DNA of 64,000 nucleotides from Ruminococcaceae bacterium UBA6845 (GTDB taxonomy: Bacteria; Bacillota; Clostridia; Oscillospirales; Acutalibacteraceae), in contig DKDP01000042.1 in NCBI GenBank assembly GCA_002449395.1, forward strand, positions 57,980 to 121,979. Direction: 5' to 3'. This document shows positions 1 through 8,226 of the stretch, one piece after another. How positions within the stretch are numbered: position 1 is the stretch's first letter; each line of letters starts with the position of its first letter. The position numbers were made by a program, and so were the translations under genes. The notes below the pieces were generated by a model. The model made no database searches, was not told where the DNA came from, and saw only the letters and a program-made list of their open reading frames with translations.

Positions 1-29
1 ATTTTAACATATCCGTTCATTCATTGCAA

Positions 30-52
30 GAAAAAGCCGCCATTTAGGCGGC
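30..52 (-). terminator. Rho-independent terminator after spoVM
   Basis: Read on the minus strand, a perfect 6-bp stem (GCCGCC/GGCGGC, 36-52) with a 5-nt loop is followed directly by a run of five U. It lies 18 nt beyond the spoVM stop codon and would end the long minus-strand cluster. Confidence 0.85.
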
Positions 53-69
53 AAAAAGTATTTTTTAAA

Positions 70-159
70 TTATGTAATATCATTTTCCTTTTTTATACCG
101 AAAATCAGTCTTAAAATTCCGCTCCAAAACTTCGGCTTTTCGATCATAATTACCTTCAT
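70..159 (-). CDS. spoVM: Stage V sporulation protein SpoVM (29 aa)
   Basis: This small peptide marks the convex forespore membrane in spore formers and anchors SpoIVA there as the base of the spore coat. The 29-codon frame starts at the ATG at 159 behind a strong GGAGGG site with a 7-nt spacer. It begins MKVIMIEKPKFWSGILRLIF and ends with a charged KKEND tail. From memory this matches the Bacillus subtilis SpoVM pattern: a short start, then a KxPKFxxGIxRxxxG amphipathic helix, and 26 residues in all. Pro9, Lys10, Phe11, Gly14, Ile15, Arg17 and Gly21 keep their places. Position supports the call, because in Bacillus spoVM closes the same prpC-prkC-rsgA gene series. SpoIVA is encoded at 45063-46547. 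A terminator follows. It is shorter than most gene-finder cut-offs. Confidence 0.9.
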   Translation of the reverse strand: MKVIMIEKPKFWSGILRLIFGIKKENDIT

Positions 160-173
160 AAGCTCACCCTCCG

Positions 174-323
174 TTATTTGCTGATGATGAGTCCGAGAAT
201 GATCACGGCGCACGAAAGAACAGCTACGATAAACGACTTAGGACAAATCATTGCGATTATCATACCGAGTCCGAAAGCCGAGAAATAATAACCGAACTTA
301 CAGCAGCGCCTGCCTCTTCTCAT
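174..323 (-). CDS. Small Arg/Cys-rich membrane protein (49 aa), unknown function
   Basis: An open frame of 49 codons lies between rsgA and spoVM. The N-terminus is basic with two adjacent cysteines (MRRGRRCCKFGYY). The rest is almost continuously hydrophobic, with two candidate membrane segments (about residues 12-27 and 31-47) separated by a short CPKS turn holding a third cysteine. The stop codon is 14 nt upstream of the spoVM start, so the two are probably co-transcribed. I do not recognise a named family. The ribosome site is weak (GGTGGTG, 5 nt from ATG) and lies inside a hairpin whose U-tract touches the start codon. Its position and likely membrane location suggest a sporulation or envelope role, which is inference only. 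Confidence 0.65.
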   Translation of the reverse strand: MRRGRRCCKFGYYFSAFGLGMIIAMICPKSFIVAVLSCAVIILGLIISK

Positions 324-362
324 AAAAACACCACCATAGCTTTTTAATACATACTATGGCGG
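324..362 (-). terminator. Terminator-like hairpin between rsgA and the 49-aa gene
   Basis: On the minus strand, CCGCCAUAG (362-354) pairs with CUAUGGUGG (339-331) as nine consecutive pairs with one G-U. It is followed by UG and five U (328-324), immediately before the ATG of the 49-aa gene. It begins 14 nt after the rsgA stop, as expected for an rsgA terminator. The same stem contains the only ribosome-site-like sequence for the next gene. Confidence 0.7.
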
Positions 363-375
363 TATCCGAAAAGTG

Positions 376-1263
376 TTACAGCTGCCAATCCTTGATATCC
401 TTGACCTCGTTGTACATTGTCACATAGCTGTCGTGACGTGAGGAAACAATATCGCCGTTCTTAACGGCTTCAACGATTTTACAGCCCTTGTCGTTGATAT
501 GAGCGCAGGTTGAAAATTTGCACTGACCGAGATAATCATCAAATTCGGGGAAGCAATCAGCGAGTTCGTCTTTTTTTATAAGCTCGTTTGTTTCAAAGTC
601 GAGAGAAGAAAAACCTGGTGTGTCGGCAATATAACCGTCAAGCGCCTTGAACAGCTCAACGTGACGGGTTGTGTGACGTCCTCTTCCGAGCTTTTTGCTG
701 ATTTCTCCCGTTTCAAGACAAAAATCGGGGCAAAGCCGATTTATAAGCGATGATTTTCCGACGCCGGAGTTACCCGTAAAAACGCTGACAGAGCCGCTTA
801 TTGCCGCCCTTACTTCATCAACGCCCTCCCCTGTTTCGTTTGAAACGGCAAAGGTATCAAAGCCTGATTTTTTATAAATCGCAGCAAAATCATCGGCGCT
901 TTGCAGGTCGTCCTTTGTAAAAACAATAATCGGTTTAACACTCTTATGAACCGCAACAGCCGTAAGTCTGTCGATTATCAAAAGGTTTGGCCTCGGGTCG
1001 CATACCGATGAAACAATTACAAGGTTGTCAACATTGGCAATCGGCGGACGATTGAAGAAATTACGACGCTCAAATATTTTGTCAATCGAATTTTTATTAT
1101 TCTCACAGACGGAAATTTCAACTCTGTCACCGACAAGCGGCGTGATCTTTTCCTTGCGGAAAACGCCTCTCGCCTTACATTCATATATTTTGCCGTCAGC
1201 GGCCTCCACATAGTAGAAGCCGCCGATTCCTTTAATTATAGTTCCGTTAATTTTCACTTGCAT
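376..1263 (-). CDS. rsgA: Ribosome small-subunit-dependent GTPase RsgA
   Basis: RsgA is a circularly permuted GTPase that checks late 30S subunit maturation in the cytoplasm. The 295-residue protein has an N-terminal OB-fold region (about 1-70). The permuted GTPase order is TKDD (G4, about 116-119), the P-loop GNSGVGKSS (about 164-172), then DTPG (G3, about 214-217). The C-terminal zinc knuckle shows Cys248, Cys253, His255 and Cys261. I chose the ATG at 1263, which overlaps the end of the PASTA kinase gene by 17 nt; TTG and GTG codons just upstream are possible alternatives. The pairing with kinase and phosphatase genes is the same as in Bacillus (prpC-prkC-cpgA), where the GTPase is reported as a kinase substrate. 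Confidence 0.95.
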   Translation of the reverse strand: MQVKINGTIIKGIGGFYYVEAADGKIYECKARGVFRKEKITPLVGDRVEISVCENNKNSIDKIFERRNFFNRPPIANVDNLVIVSSVCDPRPNLLIIDRLTAVAVHKSVKPIIVFTKDDLQSADDFAAIYKKSGFDTFAVSNETGEGVDEVRAAISGSVSVFTGNSGVGKSSLINRLCPDFCLETGEISKKLGRGRHTTRHVELFKALDGYIADTPGFSSLDFETNELIKKDELADCFPEFDDYLGQCKFSTCAHINDKGCKIVEAVKNGDIVSSRHDSYVTMYNEVKDIKDWQL

Positions 1264-3415
1264 CACCAAATGTCAGTGTGATTTCCTTATCGAGTGAAAC
1301 GCTTACACCGTAAGTCGGTTCCATACTGATAACAACGCCCGTTGACGTGTCGCCGTTTGCAACAATTCTCCTGAAGCCTGCCGATCTGAGCGTTTTAAGC
1401 GCATCGGAATATGAATATCCGATAACGTTCGGCACGGTTGCCTCGTGAGTTTTTGTTGTGGTGGTCGTGTCGACATATTCATACGTTGTCACATTGCTCA
1501 ATGCAACGGGTGATGATGTAAAGTTGACATTGCACTTATAAATGAGTTTTCCGTCAACAAAGAATTTAAAAACTGATGTCGATTCATAGCCCTTTACGGT
1601 AACGTCGACAGTCGAGCCGTCCAATGTAACATAACCACTGTAAACATTGGTATCGTCGAGTGTGGCAGTTACATTGCCGTGACCGTTATACGACGGAAGA
1701 GTTACGGTAATTGTGATTGACTGCTCAACAAGTTTACCCTTGCTGACAATAATACCGACATTTGATCCCGAGGGAATCTTGGAGCCCTTGAAGTTATTTG
1801 AAATAACATAACCCTTTGTAACGGTGTCATTGTATTCATACTTTGAGGTAACCGTGAATCCCGATGCAGTAAGAACTTTCTTAGCACTTGCCTCATCAAG
1901 GTTGGAAACGTCGGGAACAATGATAAGCTTTTCCTTTGTTTCATCATATGAAACATACTCGAGGGTAATTGCAGAGCCGCTTGAAACCTTGTTGCCGCCC
2001 TTGGGATTGGTGCTGACAACGGTACCCGCCGGGATACCCGGATAGTCTTTCTGCTCTACCTCTTTTTCCTTTATTTGGAAGCCGAGACTGTTCAGCTTTG
2101 TGACAGCGGAAACATAGTCCATTCCGACAAGATCGTCGGGAACCTCGACAAGCTCCGCATTGGTAGCAATGACAAGCTCAATCTTTGTCTTTTTCGGGTC
2201 GATTTTAGCGCCCTTTTCAGGTGTCTGTGAGAGAATCTCATTCGGAGAAGCCTCGGAATCAACCTTTTCCGAAATATCAAAGACAAAATTCGGATATCGT
2301 GTTTCAAACTCCGCTTCGTCATAGATTGTGCCGACGAAATTCGGAACCTTTGTCTTGCTGTTTCCCGTAAGATAGCCGAACTTGAACAGCAGACCGAAAG
2401 CAACGCCGAGCACAACGACAAGCGCCGCTATGATGCCGATAAGAATGGGAATTGTTCTGTTCTTAACCTCTGGTTCTTCTTCCTCTTCCTCGTTCTGAAT
2501 CGGGTCGATCGGTTTGATAGATCCCGTAATGTTCGGAAGATACTTTGTCGGTTCGGTGTTCTTATAATCATAGTCAAACTGAATTGACGGATTTCTTCTG
2601 AACTCCTCAAGATCGAGAAGCATCTCGGCGGCAGACTGATATCTGTCATTGACATTTTTCTGCATCGCCTTGAGTACAATCTGCTCAAGACCGACGGGAA
2701 TTGACGGATTGATTTCTCTCGGCTTAACGGGATCCTGCTGAAGCTGCATAATAGCGACGGAAACCGTATTGTCGGACTCAAACGGGAGCTTGCCTGTAAG
2801 CATTTCATAGAGCATAACGCCTACGGAATAGATGTCCGCCTTGTCGTCCGTGATGTCTCCCCTTGCCTGCTCGGGACTTATGTAGTGAACCGAGCCGATC
2901 GTTGAATCGGTCATTGTTCGTGTCTCACTGCGTGAAAAGCGTGCAATGCCGAAATCCGTTACCTTAATTGCTCCGTTTTCAAGGAGCATAATATTCTGAG
3001 GCTTGATATCACGGTGAACAATTCCCTTGTCGTGGGCATGCTGAAGAGCACGGAGAATCTGCGTGACAAAGAAAACAGCTTCCTTATAGTTGATTACACC
3101 CTGCTGCTGAATATACTCCTTGAGAGTGATGCCGTCAACACATTCCATTACAATGTACTGTGTCCTTTCGCCGTAGCTGACATCGTAAACCTTAACAATA
3201 TTCGGATGAGAAAGCACGGCAATCGCCTTTGATTCATTCTTGAAACGGCGTCTGAACTCCTCGTTTGCGAGAAATTCCTCTTTAAGAATTTTTACGGCAA
3301 CGATTCTGTCGTCAATATTGTCATATGCCTTATACACGACAGCCATTCCGCCGACGCCGATTATTTCTTGTATTTCATAACGTTTATCAAGCGTTTTTCC
3401 AACATAATTTTCCAT
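1247..3415 (-). CDS. prkC: Membrane Ser/Thr protein kinase with PASTA domains (PrkC/PknB)
   Basis: This is a eukaryotic-type kinase of 722 residues that senses muropeptides or lipid II through extracellular PASTA domains. The kinase domain (about 12-275) shows the glycine loop IGVGGMAVVYKA, Lys42 in VAVKILK, HRDIKPQN (134-141) and DFG (154-156). An acidic stretch (309-316) precedes one membrane helix (about 322-346). Outside the cell come three PASTA repeats (about 355-418, 421-490, 495-560). A beta-rich, Thr-rich segment of about 95 residues (562-655) follows, then a fourth PASTA repeat (about 657-717). That inserted segment is not part of a normal PASTA array. The phosphatase gene is 19 nt upstream and rsgA overlaps the 3' end. 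SD: AGGG, 9 nt from ATG. Confidence 0.95.
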   Translation of the reverse strand: MENYVGKTLDKRYEIQEIIGVGGMAVVYKAYDNIDDRIVAVKILKEEFLANEEFRRRFKNESKAIAVLSHPNIVKVYDVSYGERTQYIVMECVDGITLKEYIQQQGVINYKEAVFFVTQILRALQHAHDKGIVHRDIKPQNIMLLENGAIKVTDFGIARFSRSETRTMTDSTIGSVHYISPEQARGDITDDKADIYSVGVMLYEMLTGKLPFESDNTVSVAIMQLQQDPVKPREINPSIPVGLEQIVLKAMQKNVNDRYQSAAEMLLDLEEFRRNPSIQFDYDYKNTEPTKYLPNITGSIKPIDPIQNEEEEEEPEVKNRTIPILIGIIAALVVVLGVAFGLLFKFGYLTGNSKTKVPNFVGTIYDEAEFETRYPNFVFDISEKVDSEASPNEILSQTPEKGAKIDPKKTKIELVIATNAELVEVPDDLVGMDYVSAVTKLNSLGFQIKEKEVEQKDYPGIPAGTVVSTNPKGGNKVSSGSAITLEYVSYDETKEKLIIVPDVSNLDEASAKKVLTASGFTVTSKYEYNDTVTKGYVISNNFKGSKIPSGSNVGIIVSKGKLVEQSITITVTLPSYNGHGNVTATLDDTNVYSGYVTLDGSTVDVTVKGYESTSVFKFFVDGKLIYKCNVNFTSSPVALSNVTTYEYVDTTTTTKTHEATVPNVIGYSYSDALKTLRSAGFRRIVANGDTSTGVVISMEPTYGVSVSLDKEITLTFGDASEN

Positions 3416-3434
3416 ACACTGAATCCCTTCTTAA

Positions 3435-4163
3435 TTACTCACTTACGGTAACAACCGTGATGTTGTCGCCGCCGCCGTTTTCATTTGCAAGTTCCACAAG
3501 TTTATCGGCAATTTTATATCTGTCCTCTGATTTACAAACCTCAAAAATAACCTCGTCATCAACATAATTCGTCAAACCGTCCGTACAGAGAAGCACCATA
3601 TCGCCCTCGTTAAGCTGTTCCTGAGAATAATCAATTCTAACCTCGGGATCAACGCCGAGAGCTCTTGTAATTACATTCTTTTTCGGATGATCCTTTGCTT
3701 CCTCGGGAGAAATCTCGCCCTTGTCAATCATCATCTGAACTACGGAATGGTCGGTCGTAACCTGTGTCATTCCGGATTCGGAAACAATGTAGATTCTTGA
3801 ATCGCCGACATTGGAAATATAGAGCGTGTCTGCATTACGAACAGCAAGAACGACCGTCGTACCCATTCCGCTGAGCTCCTCATTGTTTTTCGCCATCGAA
3901 TAAAGCGTGATATTTGCCGCCTCAACTGACGAGATAAGCAGGTTCTTAACGGAATTGTCGTTCATACCTATGTGATAGCCTGAATTGAGCTTGTCGGATA
4001 TAACTTTAACCGCCGCCTCGCTGGCAACGTTTCCTCCATTAGCTCCTCCCATACCGTCACAGACAACCGCCCATGAGACCTCTGAGGTCAGATCGCCCGC
4101 CGCAAAGGAATCCTGATTGTTCGAGCGAACCTTTCCTATATCGGTTTTTGCGGATATCTTCAT
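3435..4163 (-). CDS. prpC: PP2C-family protein phosphatase (Stp/PrpC)
   Basis: This metal-dependent Ser/Thr phosphatase reverses phosphorylation by the neighbouring PASTA kinase. The 242-residue product has the PP2C signatures in order: an N-terminal DIGKVRSNNQDSF segment (Asp and Arg for metal and phosphate), VCDGMGG (metal Asp), a GTT motif in the middle, GDSRIY, TDH, LLCTDGLTNYV and the final GGGDNITVV. The start is the ATG at 4163, overlapping the rlmN stop as ATGA, with AGGAGGG placed at the end of rlmN; a longer frame to 4220 has no ribosome site. It is translationally coupled to rlmN and lies directly before the kinase gene. Confidence 0.95.
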   Translation of the reverse strand: MKISAKTDIGKVRSNNQDSFAAGDLTSEVSWAVVCDGMGGANGGNVASEAAVKVISDKLNSGYHIGMNDNSVKNLLISSVEAANITLYSMAKNNEELSGMGTTVVLAVRNADTLYISNVGDSRIYIVSESGMTQVTTDHSVVQMMIDKGEISPEEAKDHPKKNVITRALGVDPEVRIDYSQEQLNEGDMVLLCTDGLTNYVDDEVIFEVCKSEDRYKIADKLVELANENGGGDNITVVTVSE

Positions 4164-5218
4164 TTGTTTCCCTCCTTTTCGGAAGTTTCTCTGTTGTGTC
4201 GGCTTCTGAGCTGACCGCACGATGCGTCAATGTCAGAGCCGAGACTGCGCCTTACGGTCGCATTAATACCTCTGGAATTTAATATTGAAATAAATCTTTC
4301 AAGTCTTTCCGATGTGCTTCGCTTGTGTGAGCTTTCCGTGATTTCGTTTGCGGGAATCAGGTTCACGTGGCAAAGCATACCTTTCAGAAGTGACGCAAGC
4401 TCATAAGAGCAGGCGTCCGTATCGTTGACATCCTTAATCATCGCATATTCAAATGATATTCTTCTGGATGTTCTTTTAGTATATTCACGGCAAGCCGCCA
4501 GAAGCTCCTCAATCGGATATTTTCTGTTTATCGGCATAACCTTTGAACGCATTTCATTATTCGGAGCGTGAAGAGATACCGACAGCGTAAGCTGTAAGTG
4601 CCTGTCCATCAGGTCGTATATTCTCGGAACAACTCCGCAGGTCGAAAGCGATATATTTCTGAGCGAGAGATTAAGTCCGTCGCTGTCGCCGACAAGCTCA
4701 AGAAAACGCATTGCGTTGTCAAAATTATCGAGCGGTTCGCCCATACCCATCATAACGACGTGTGAAACTCTGATATTCATATCACGCTGTGCGGCGTGGA
4801 TCTGTCCGATCATCTCCGACGGGTAAAGACTTCTTACGCATCCGCTTTTTGTCGATGCGCAGAACACGCATCCCATCTTGCAGCCGACCTGTGACGAAAT
4901 GCAAAGCGTGTAGCCGTATTTGTATTTCATCAAAACGGATTCGATAAAATTACCATCGTTGAGTCTGAAAAGATATTTAACCGTTCCGTCAATCTTTGAG
5001 ACCTGTTTAAGCTCAATTTCACAGTACCTTATCGGATATTTTTCACTGAGAAGCCGCCGCAGATCCTTTGAAATATTTGACATTTCCGAGTAGTCCATTG
5101 CTCCGTGAACCTGGAGCCATTGATAAATCTGTTTTGCTCTGAACTTCGGCTGTCCGAGCTCGGAAATAACCTCCTGAACCTCGGGCAATGTCATTGATTT
5201 AATGTCGCCTTGGGACAA
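4160..5218 (-). CDS. rlmN: Dual-specificity 23S rRNA/tRNA (adenine-C2) methyltransferase RlmN
   Basis: RlmN is a radical-SAM enzyme that methylates C2 of A2503 in 23S rRNA and A37 of some tRNAs. The protein has 352 residues, normal for the family. The radical-SAM cluster motif is CKMGCVFC (about residues 115-122), with the GEPLDN glycine-rich SAM motif downstream and SLHAPNN near the middle. The N-terminal helical accessory domain is present. A Cys near the C-terminus (DASCGQLR) is in the right place for the methyl-carrying cysteine, and the first conserved Cys is at STCGVVP. The start is probably a TTG at 5218 preceded by AAGGATG at the rsmB stop; an ATG eight codons in is the alternative. 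Confidence 0.95.
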   Translation of the reverse strand: MSQGDIKSMTLPEVQEVISELGQPKFRAKQIYQWLQVHGAMDYSEMSNISKDLRRLLSEKYPIRYCEIELKQVSKIDGTVKYLFRLNDGNFIESVLMKYKYGYTLCISSQVGCKMGCVFCASTKSGCVRSLYPSEMIGQIHAAQRDMNIRVSHVVMMGMGEPLDNFDNAMRFLELVGDSDGLNLSLRNISLSTCGVVPRIYDLMDRHLQLTLSVSLHAPNNEMRSKVMPINRKYPIEELLAACREYTKRTSRRISFEYAMIKDVNDTDACSYELASLLKGMLCHVNLIPANEITESSHKRSTSERLERFISILNSRGINATVRRSLGSDIDASCGQLRSRHNRETSEKEGNK

Positions 5219-5230
5219 ATAAACACATCC

Positions 5231-6532
5231 TTACTTAACACGTTTAACGCACGAGATAAAGAATCCGTCACAGCCGTGAATATGCGGCATCAGCGTTATA
5301 TGATCGGTGTCATCGCCGTAACGCTTTAATTCGGGCAGAACCCGAACGCTTTCAAAATCATCGTGCTCGGCTAAGAAATTTCCGATGATTTTTTCGTTTT
5401 CATCGGGATTTAACGAGCAGGTCGAATAGACCAATGTTCCGCCGACCTTAAGATATCGACTTGAAACACACAGTATAGAATACTGCAAATCTTTTAATTT
5501 GTCAACTTCCTCACTTTTTTTGAACCGAATCTCGGGCTTTTTGCGTATAACGCCGAGACCGGAGCAAGGCACATCACAGAGGATTCTGTCCGCCTGAGGA
5601 AGATTCGGATTGAACGTCGAACCGTCGTTTTCGGCGGTTTCGATATTTGTAAGACCGAGTCTTTCGGCACCGTCCTTTATGAGTTTAAGTCTTTGCTTAT
5701 ATATGTCGCAGGAAATGATTTTTCCTGTATTATTCATATTTTCCGCTAACGTAAAGCTCTTGCCTCCCGGTGCGGCGCATATATCAATCACCGTGTCTCC
5801 GTCAACTGCCCCGAGTGCCTTGCAGCAAAGCTGGGACGCAGTGTCCTGAACGTGGAAAAGACCTTTTCGGTAAGCGTCGGTTTTATGTATCGCTCCCCCG
5901 TTCTTAACGGTAAGGGCATTTTCGACCGATTCATTTTTTTCACATTCAAAGCCCTCTTCGGCAAGCAGTTCGATAAGCTCGTCGGAATTTGTTTTTAAAG
6001 TATTTACCTTAATAACAGTTTCAACCGAACCGAATGAGGATTCAAGAATTTTTTTGGCGTTTATCCTGCCGTAGCTGTCACTCCACATTTTACAGAGCCA
6101 TTCGGGAGCGGAATATTTGACGCTCATACTGCCGTCGGTTTTGATTCCGTTCTTTGCAATTTTATGAAGCACCGCATTGACAAGTCCCGACGCAAAAGCC
6201 GCACCGTTCTTTTTTACGAGCTTGACGCTCTCATTAACGGCGGCAGAATCGGGAATCTTATCCATAAAAAGAATCTGATATGCTCCGATTCTGAGTGCGG
6301 TCAACGCCTCGGGCTTGAGCTTTTTCAACGGCTGAGAAAGATAAAGACTGAGGTTATAATCAATCGTTATACGCCTTTCCGTAACGCCGTAAACCAGTGC
6401 GGAAACAAATCTTTTGTCTTTGATATCTATATCAGCCCTGTCAAGCGCAGAATCGAGCGCAAGGTTAGAATATGAATTGTCCCGCTGTATTCTGTTGAGT
6501 ATTTCAAAAGCTGTCTGTCTGGCTGATTTCAT
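5231..6532 (-). CDS. rsmB: 16S rRNA (cytosine-C5) methyltransferase RsmB
   Basis: RsmB methylates C967 (E. coli numbering) of 16S rRNA. The 433-residue protein has an N-terminal NusB-like RNA-binding domain (about 1-140) and a C-terminal Rossmann methyltransferase. The SAM-binding motif is DICAAPGGKSF. The two catalytic cysteines are in CDVPCSGLG and VYSTCSLNPDEN. The SD AAAGGA sits 7 nt before the ATG. The gene starts 11 nt after the zinc-peptidase stop and ends 12 nt before rlmN, so it belongs to the same transcript. Family length and motifs are complete. Confidence 0.95.
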   Translation of the reverse strand: MKSARQTAFEILNRIQRDNSYSNLALDSALDRADIDIKDKRFVSALVYGVTERRITIDYNLSLYLSQPLKKLKPEALTALRIGAYQILFMDKIPDSAAVNESVKLVKKNGAAFASGLVNAVLHKIAKNGIKTDGSMSVKYSAPEWLCKMWSDSYGRINAKKILESSFGSVETVIKVNTLKTNSDELIELLAEEGFECEKNESVENALTVKNGGAIHKTDAYRKGLFHVQDTASQLCCKALGAVDGDTVIDICAAPGGKSFTLAENMNNTGKIISCDIYKQRLKLIKDGAERLGLTNIETAENDGSTFNPNLPQADRILCDVPCSGLGVIRKKPEIRFKKSEEVDKLKDLQYSILCVSSRYLKVGGTLVYSTCSLNPDENEKIIGNFLAEHDDFESVRVLPELKRYGDDTDHITLMPHIHGCDGFFISCVKRVK

Positions 6533-6543
6533 AAAAATATCCT

Positions 6544-7266
6544 TTAATTTCTTCGTGAATTTCCGAGAAGCCTCGACGCATAATAAAGCAGGTTAGCGAT
6601 CGCAGTCGCAAGCGCCGCAACATATGTCAACGCCGCAGCCGTAAGAACGCTTTTCGCCGCCTTGTACTCGTCACCTGCAAGAATGCCCGTTTCATCAATA
6701 ACACGGAGCGCACGTCGGCTTGCGTTGAACTCAACGGGCAATGTTACAAGCTGGAAAAGTGCAACAAGTCCGTAGAGAAGAAGTCCGAAAATTATAACGT
6801 AATATCCGATCGGTGAATTTGACAGATAAGCCATAAAATATCCCGCAAAAGCTATAATAAGTCCGAATCTCGAGCCGAAATTTGTAACCGGGACAAGAGC
6901 AGTTCTGATCTTATTCGGAAGATAGTCCTCTGCGTGCTGAGCGGCGTGGCCTGCCTCGTGACAGGCAATTCCGACAGCGGCAACCGAGGTTGAATTATAC
7001 ACCTTTTCGGAAAGTCTGATCACCTTTTCGTTCGGAGAATAATTATCCGTCAGCTCACCTCTGCAAGGCTGAATGGTAACGTCGGTTATGCCATAGTGTT
7101 TGAGGATCAGCTGAGCCGCCGCAGCGCCCGTCAAGCCCCTTGAATTTCTGATTTTAGAGTATTTTGAATATGTTGTTTTAACTCTGATCTGAGCCCAAAG
7201 TGCAAAGATAAGCACCGGAGCGGCAAAGATCAAGTAGCGAAGATACTCGCTGAAAGAATAGATCAT
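6544..7266 (-). CDS. Neutral zinc metallopeptidase, YugP type (membrane)
   Basis: This is a 240-residue integral membrane protein of the Zn_peptidase_2 family (Bacillus YugP-like), whose physiological substrate is unknown. It has an N-terminal membrane helix (about 8-26), then a soluble stretch with the metal-binding motif CHEAGHAAQH (His, Glu, His). At least two further hydrophobic segments follow (about 130-172 and near 200-230). In Bacillus the homologous gene is not part of the fmt-rsmB cluster. In this window it sits between fmt (9 nt) and rsmB (11 nt). The SD AAGGTG is 6 nt from the ATG. The assignment to the peptidase family is firm and the role is open. Confidence 0.9.
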   Translation of the reverse strand: MIYSFSEYLRYLIFAAPVLIFALWAQIRVKTTYSKYSKIRNSRGLTGAAAAQLILKHYGITDVTIQPCRGELTDNYSPNEKVIRLSEKVYNSTSVAAVGIACHEAGHAAQHAEDYLPNKIRTALVPVTNFGSRFGLIIAFAGYFMAYLSNSPIGYYVIIFGLLLYGLVALFQLVTLPVEFNASRRALRVIDETGILAGDEYKAAKSVLTAAALTYVAALATAIANLLYYASRLLGNSRRN

Positions 7267-7275
7267 TTTATCACC

Positions 7276-8202
7276 TTATTCAAATTTTTCTCCTGCCTCA
7301 ATTTTATGTCCCCTGAGAAAATCCGCACAGCTCATAGCTTTCTTTCCGGGTGCCTGAATCGTCAGGATGCGAACGGCATTTCCGTCGCCGCAGCAAACCG
7401 TCAGTCCGCCGTCAACAGAAACAATTTCACCTGCAACACCTTTAGTTTTTCCCGTTTTTTCGGTCTTATGGATCTTGTAAATCTCACCATTTAAAACGGC
7501 TGTTGCAACAGGCCACGGAGAAAGACCTCTGACCTGATTGTGTATTTTTTCCGCCGAATCGTTCCAGTTGATCGGACAAAGCTCCTTTGAAAGCATCGGA
7601 GCATAATTTGAAAGCGAATCATCCTGTTTGGTTTTCTCAAGAGTTCCGTCAATTATTTTTTTTATTGTTTGGCTCATTACCTCTGCGCCGAGAACCGAGA
7701 GCCTGTCGTGAAGTTCACCCGCCGTCATATTTTCGTCAATCTCGGTTTCTGCCTTGATAAGCATATCACCGGTATCGAGCCCTGCGTCCATCTGCATTGA
7801 CGTAACGCCGCTCTTCTTTTCACCGTTGAGCACACACCATTGAATCGGAGCGGCTCCTCTGTACCGTGGAAGAAGAGAAGCGTGGATATTGACGCATCCG
7901 TATTTCGGAAGTTCAAGAATATCCTGCGGAATAATTTTGCCGTAAGCGACAACAATTATTAATTCCGGATCAAGCTCCTTTAAAATGCCGTATGCGATGC
8001 CGTCTTTCATCTTTGTCGGCTGAAAGACAGGTATGTCGTATTCAACAGCCTTTTCCTTAACCGGAGGGAACTGCATTTTGTGTCCCCTGCCCTTCGGTTT
8101 ATCGGGCTGAGTGAACACGCCGACCACGTCGTGACCGTCCTTTATAAGTCTTTCAAGACACGGAACGGCAAACTCGGGCGTTCCCATAAATACGATCCTC
8201 AT
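7276..8202 (-). CDS. fmt: Methionyl-tRNA formyltransferase
   Basis: Fmt formylates Met-tRNA-fMet using 10-formyl-tetrahydrofolate to make the initiator tRNA. The 308-residue protein begins MRIVFMGTPEFAVP, the classic start of the family. It carries the formyl-transfer site motif NIHASLLPRYRGAAPI (Asn, His) and an Asp in QMDAGLDTGDM. The C-terminal OB-like tRNA-binding domain (about 205-308) is present. It follows def by 24 nt, which is the usual def-fmt pairing: deformylase removes the group this enzyme adds. Confidence 0.96.
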   Translation of the reverse strand: MRIVFMGTPEFAVPCLERLIKDGHDVVGVFTQPDKPKGRGHKMQFPPVKEKAVEYDIPVFQPTKMKDGIAYGILKELDPELIIVVAYGKIIPQDILELPKYGCVNIHASLLPRYRGAAPIQWCVLNGEKKSGVTSMQMDAGLDTGDMLIKAETEIDENMTAGELHDRLSVLGAEVMSQTIKKIIDGTLEKTKQDDSLSNYAPMLSKELCPINWNDSAEKIHNQVRGLSPWPVATAVLNGEIYKIHKTEKTGKTKGVAGEIVSVDGGLTVCCGDGNAVRILTIQAPGKKAMSCADFLRGHKIEAGEKFE

Positions 8203-8226
8203 ATCAATACCATTCCTCTCCTGAAA

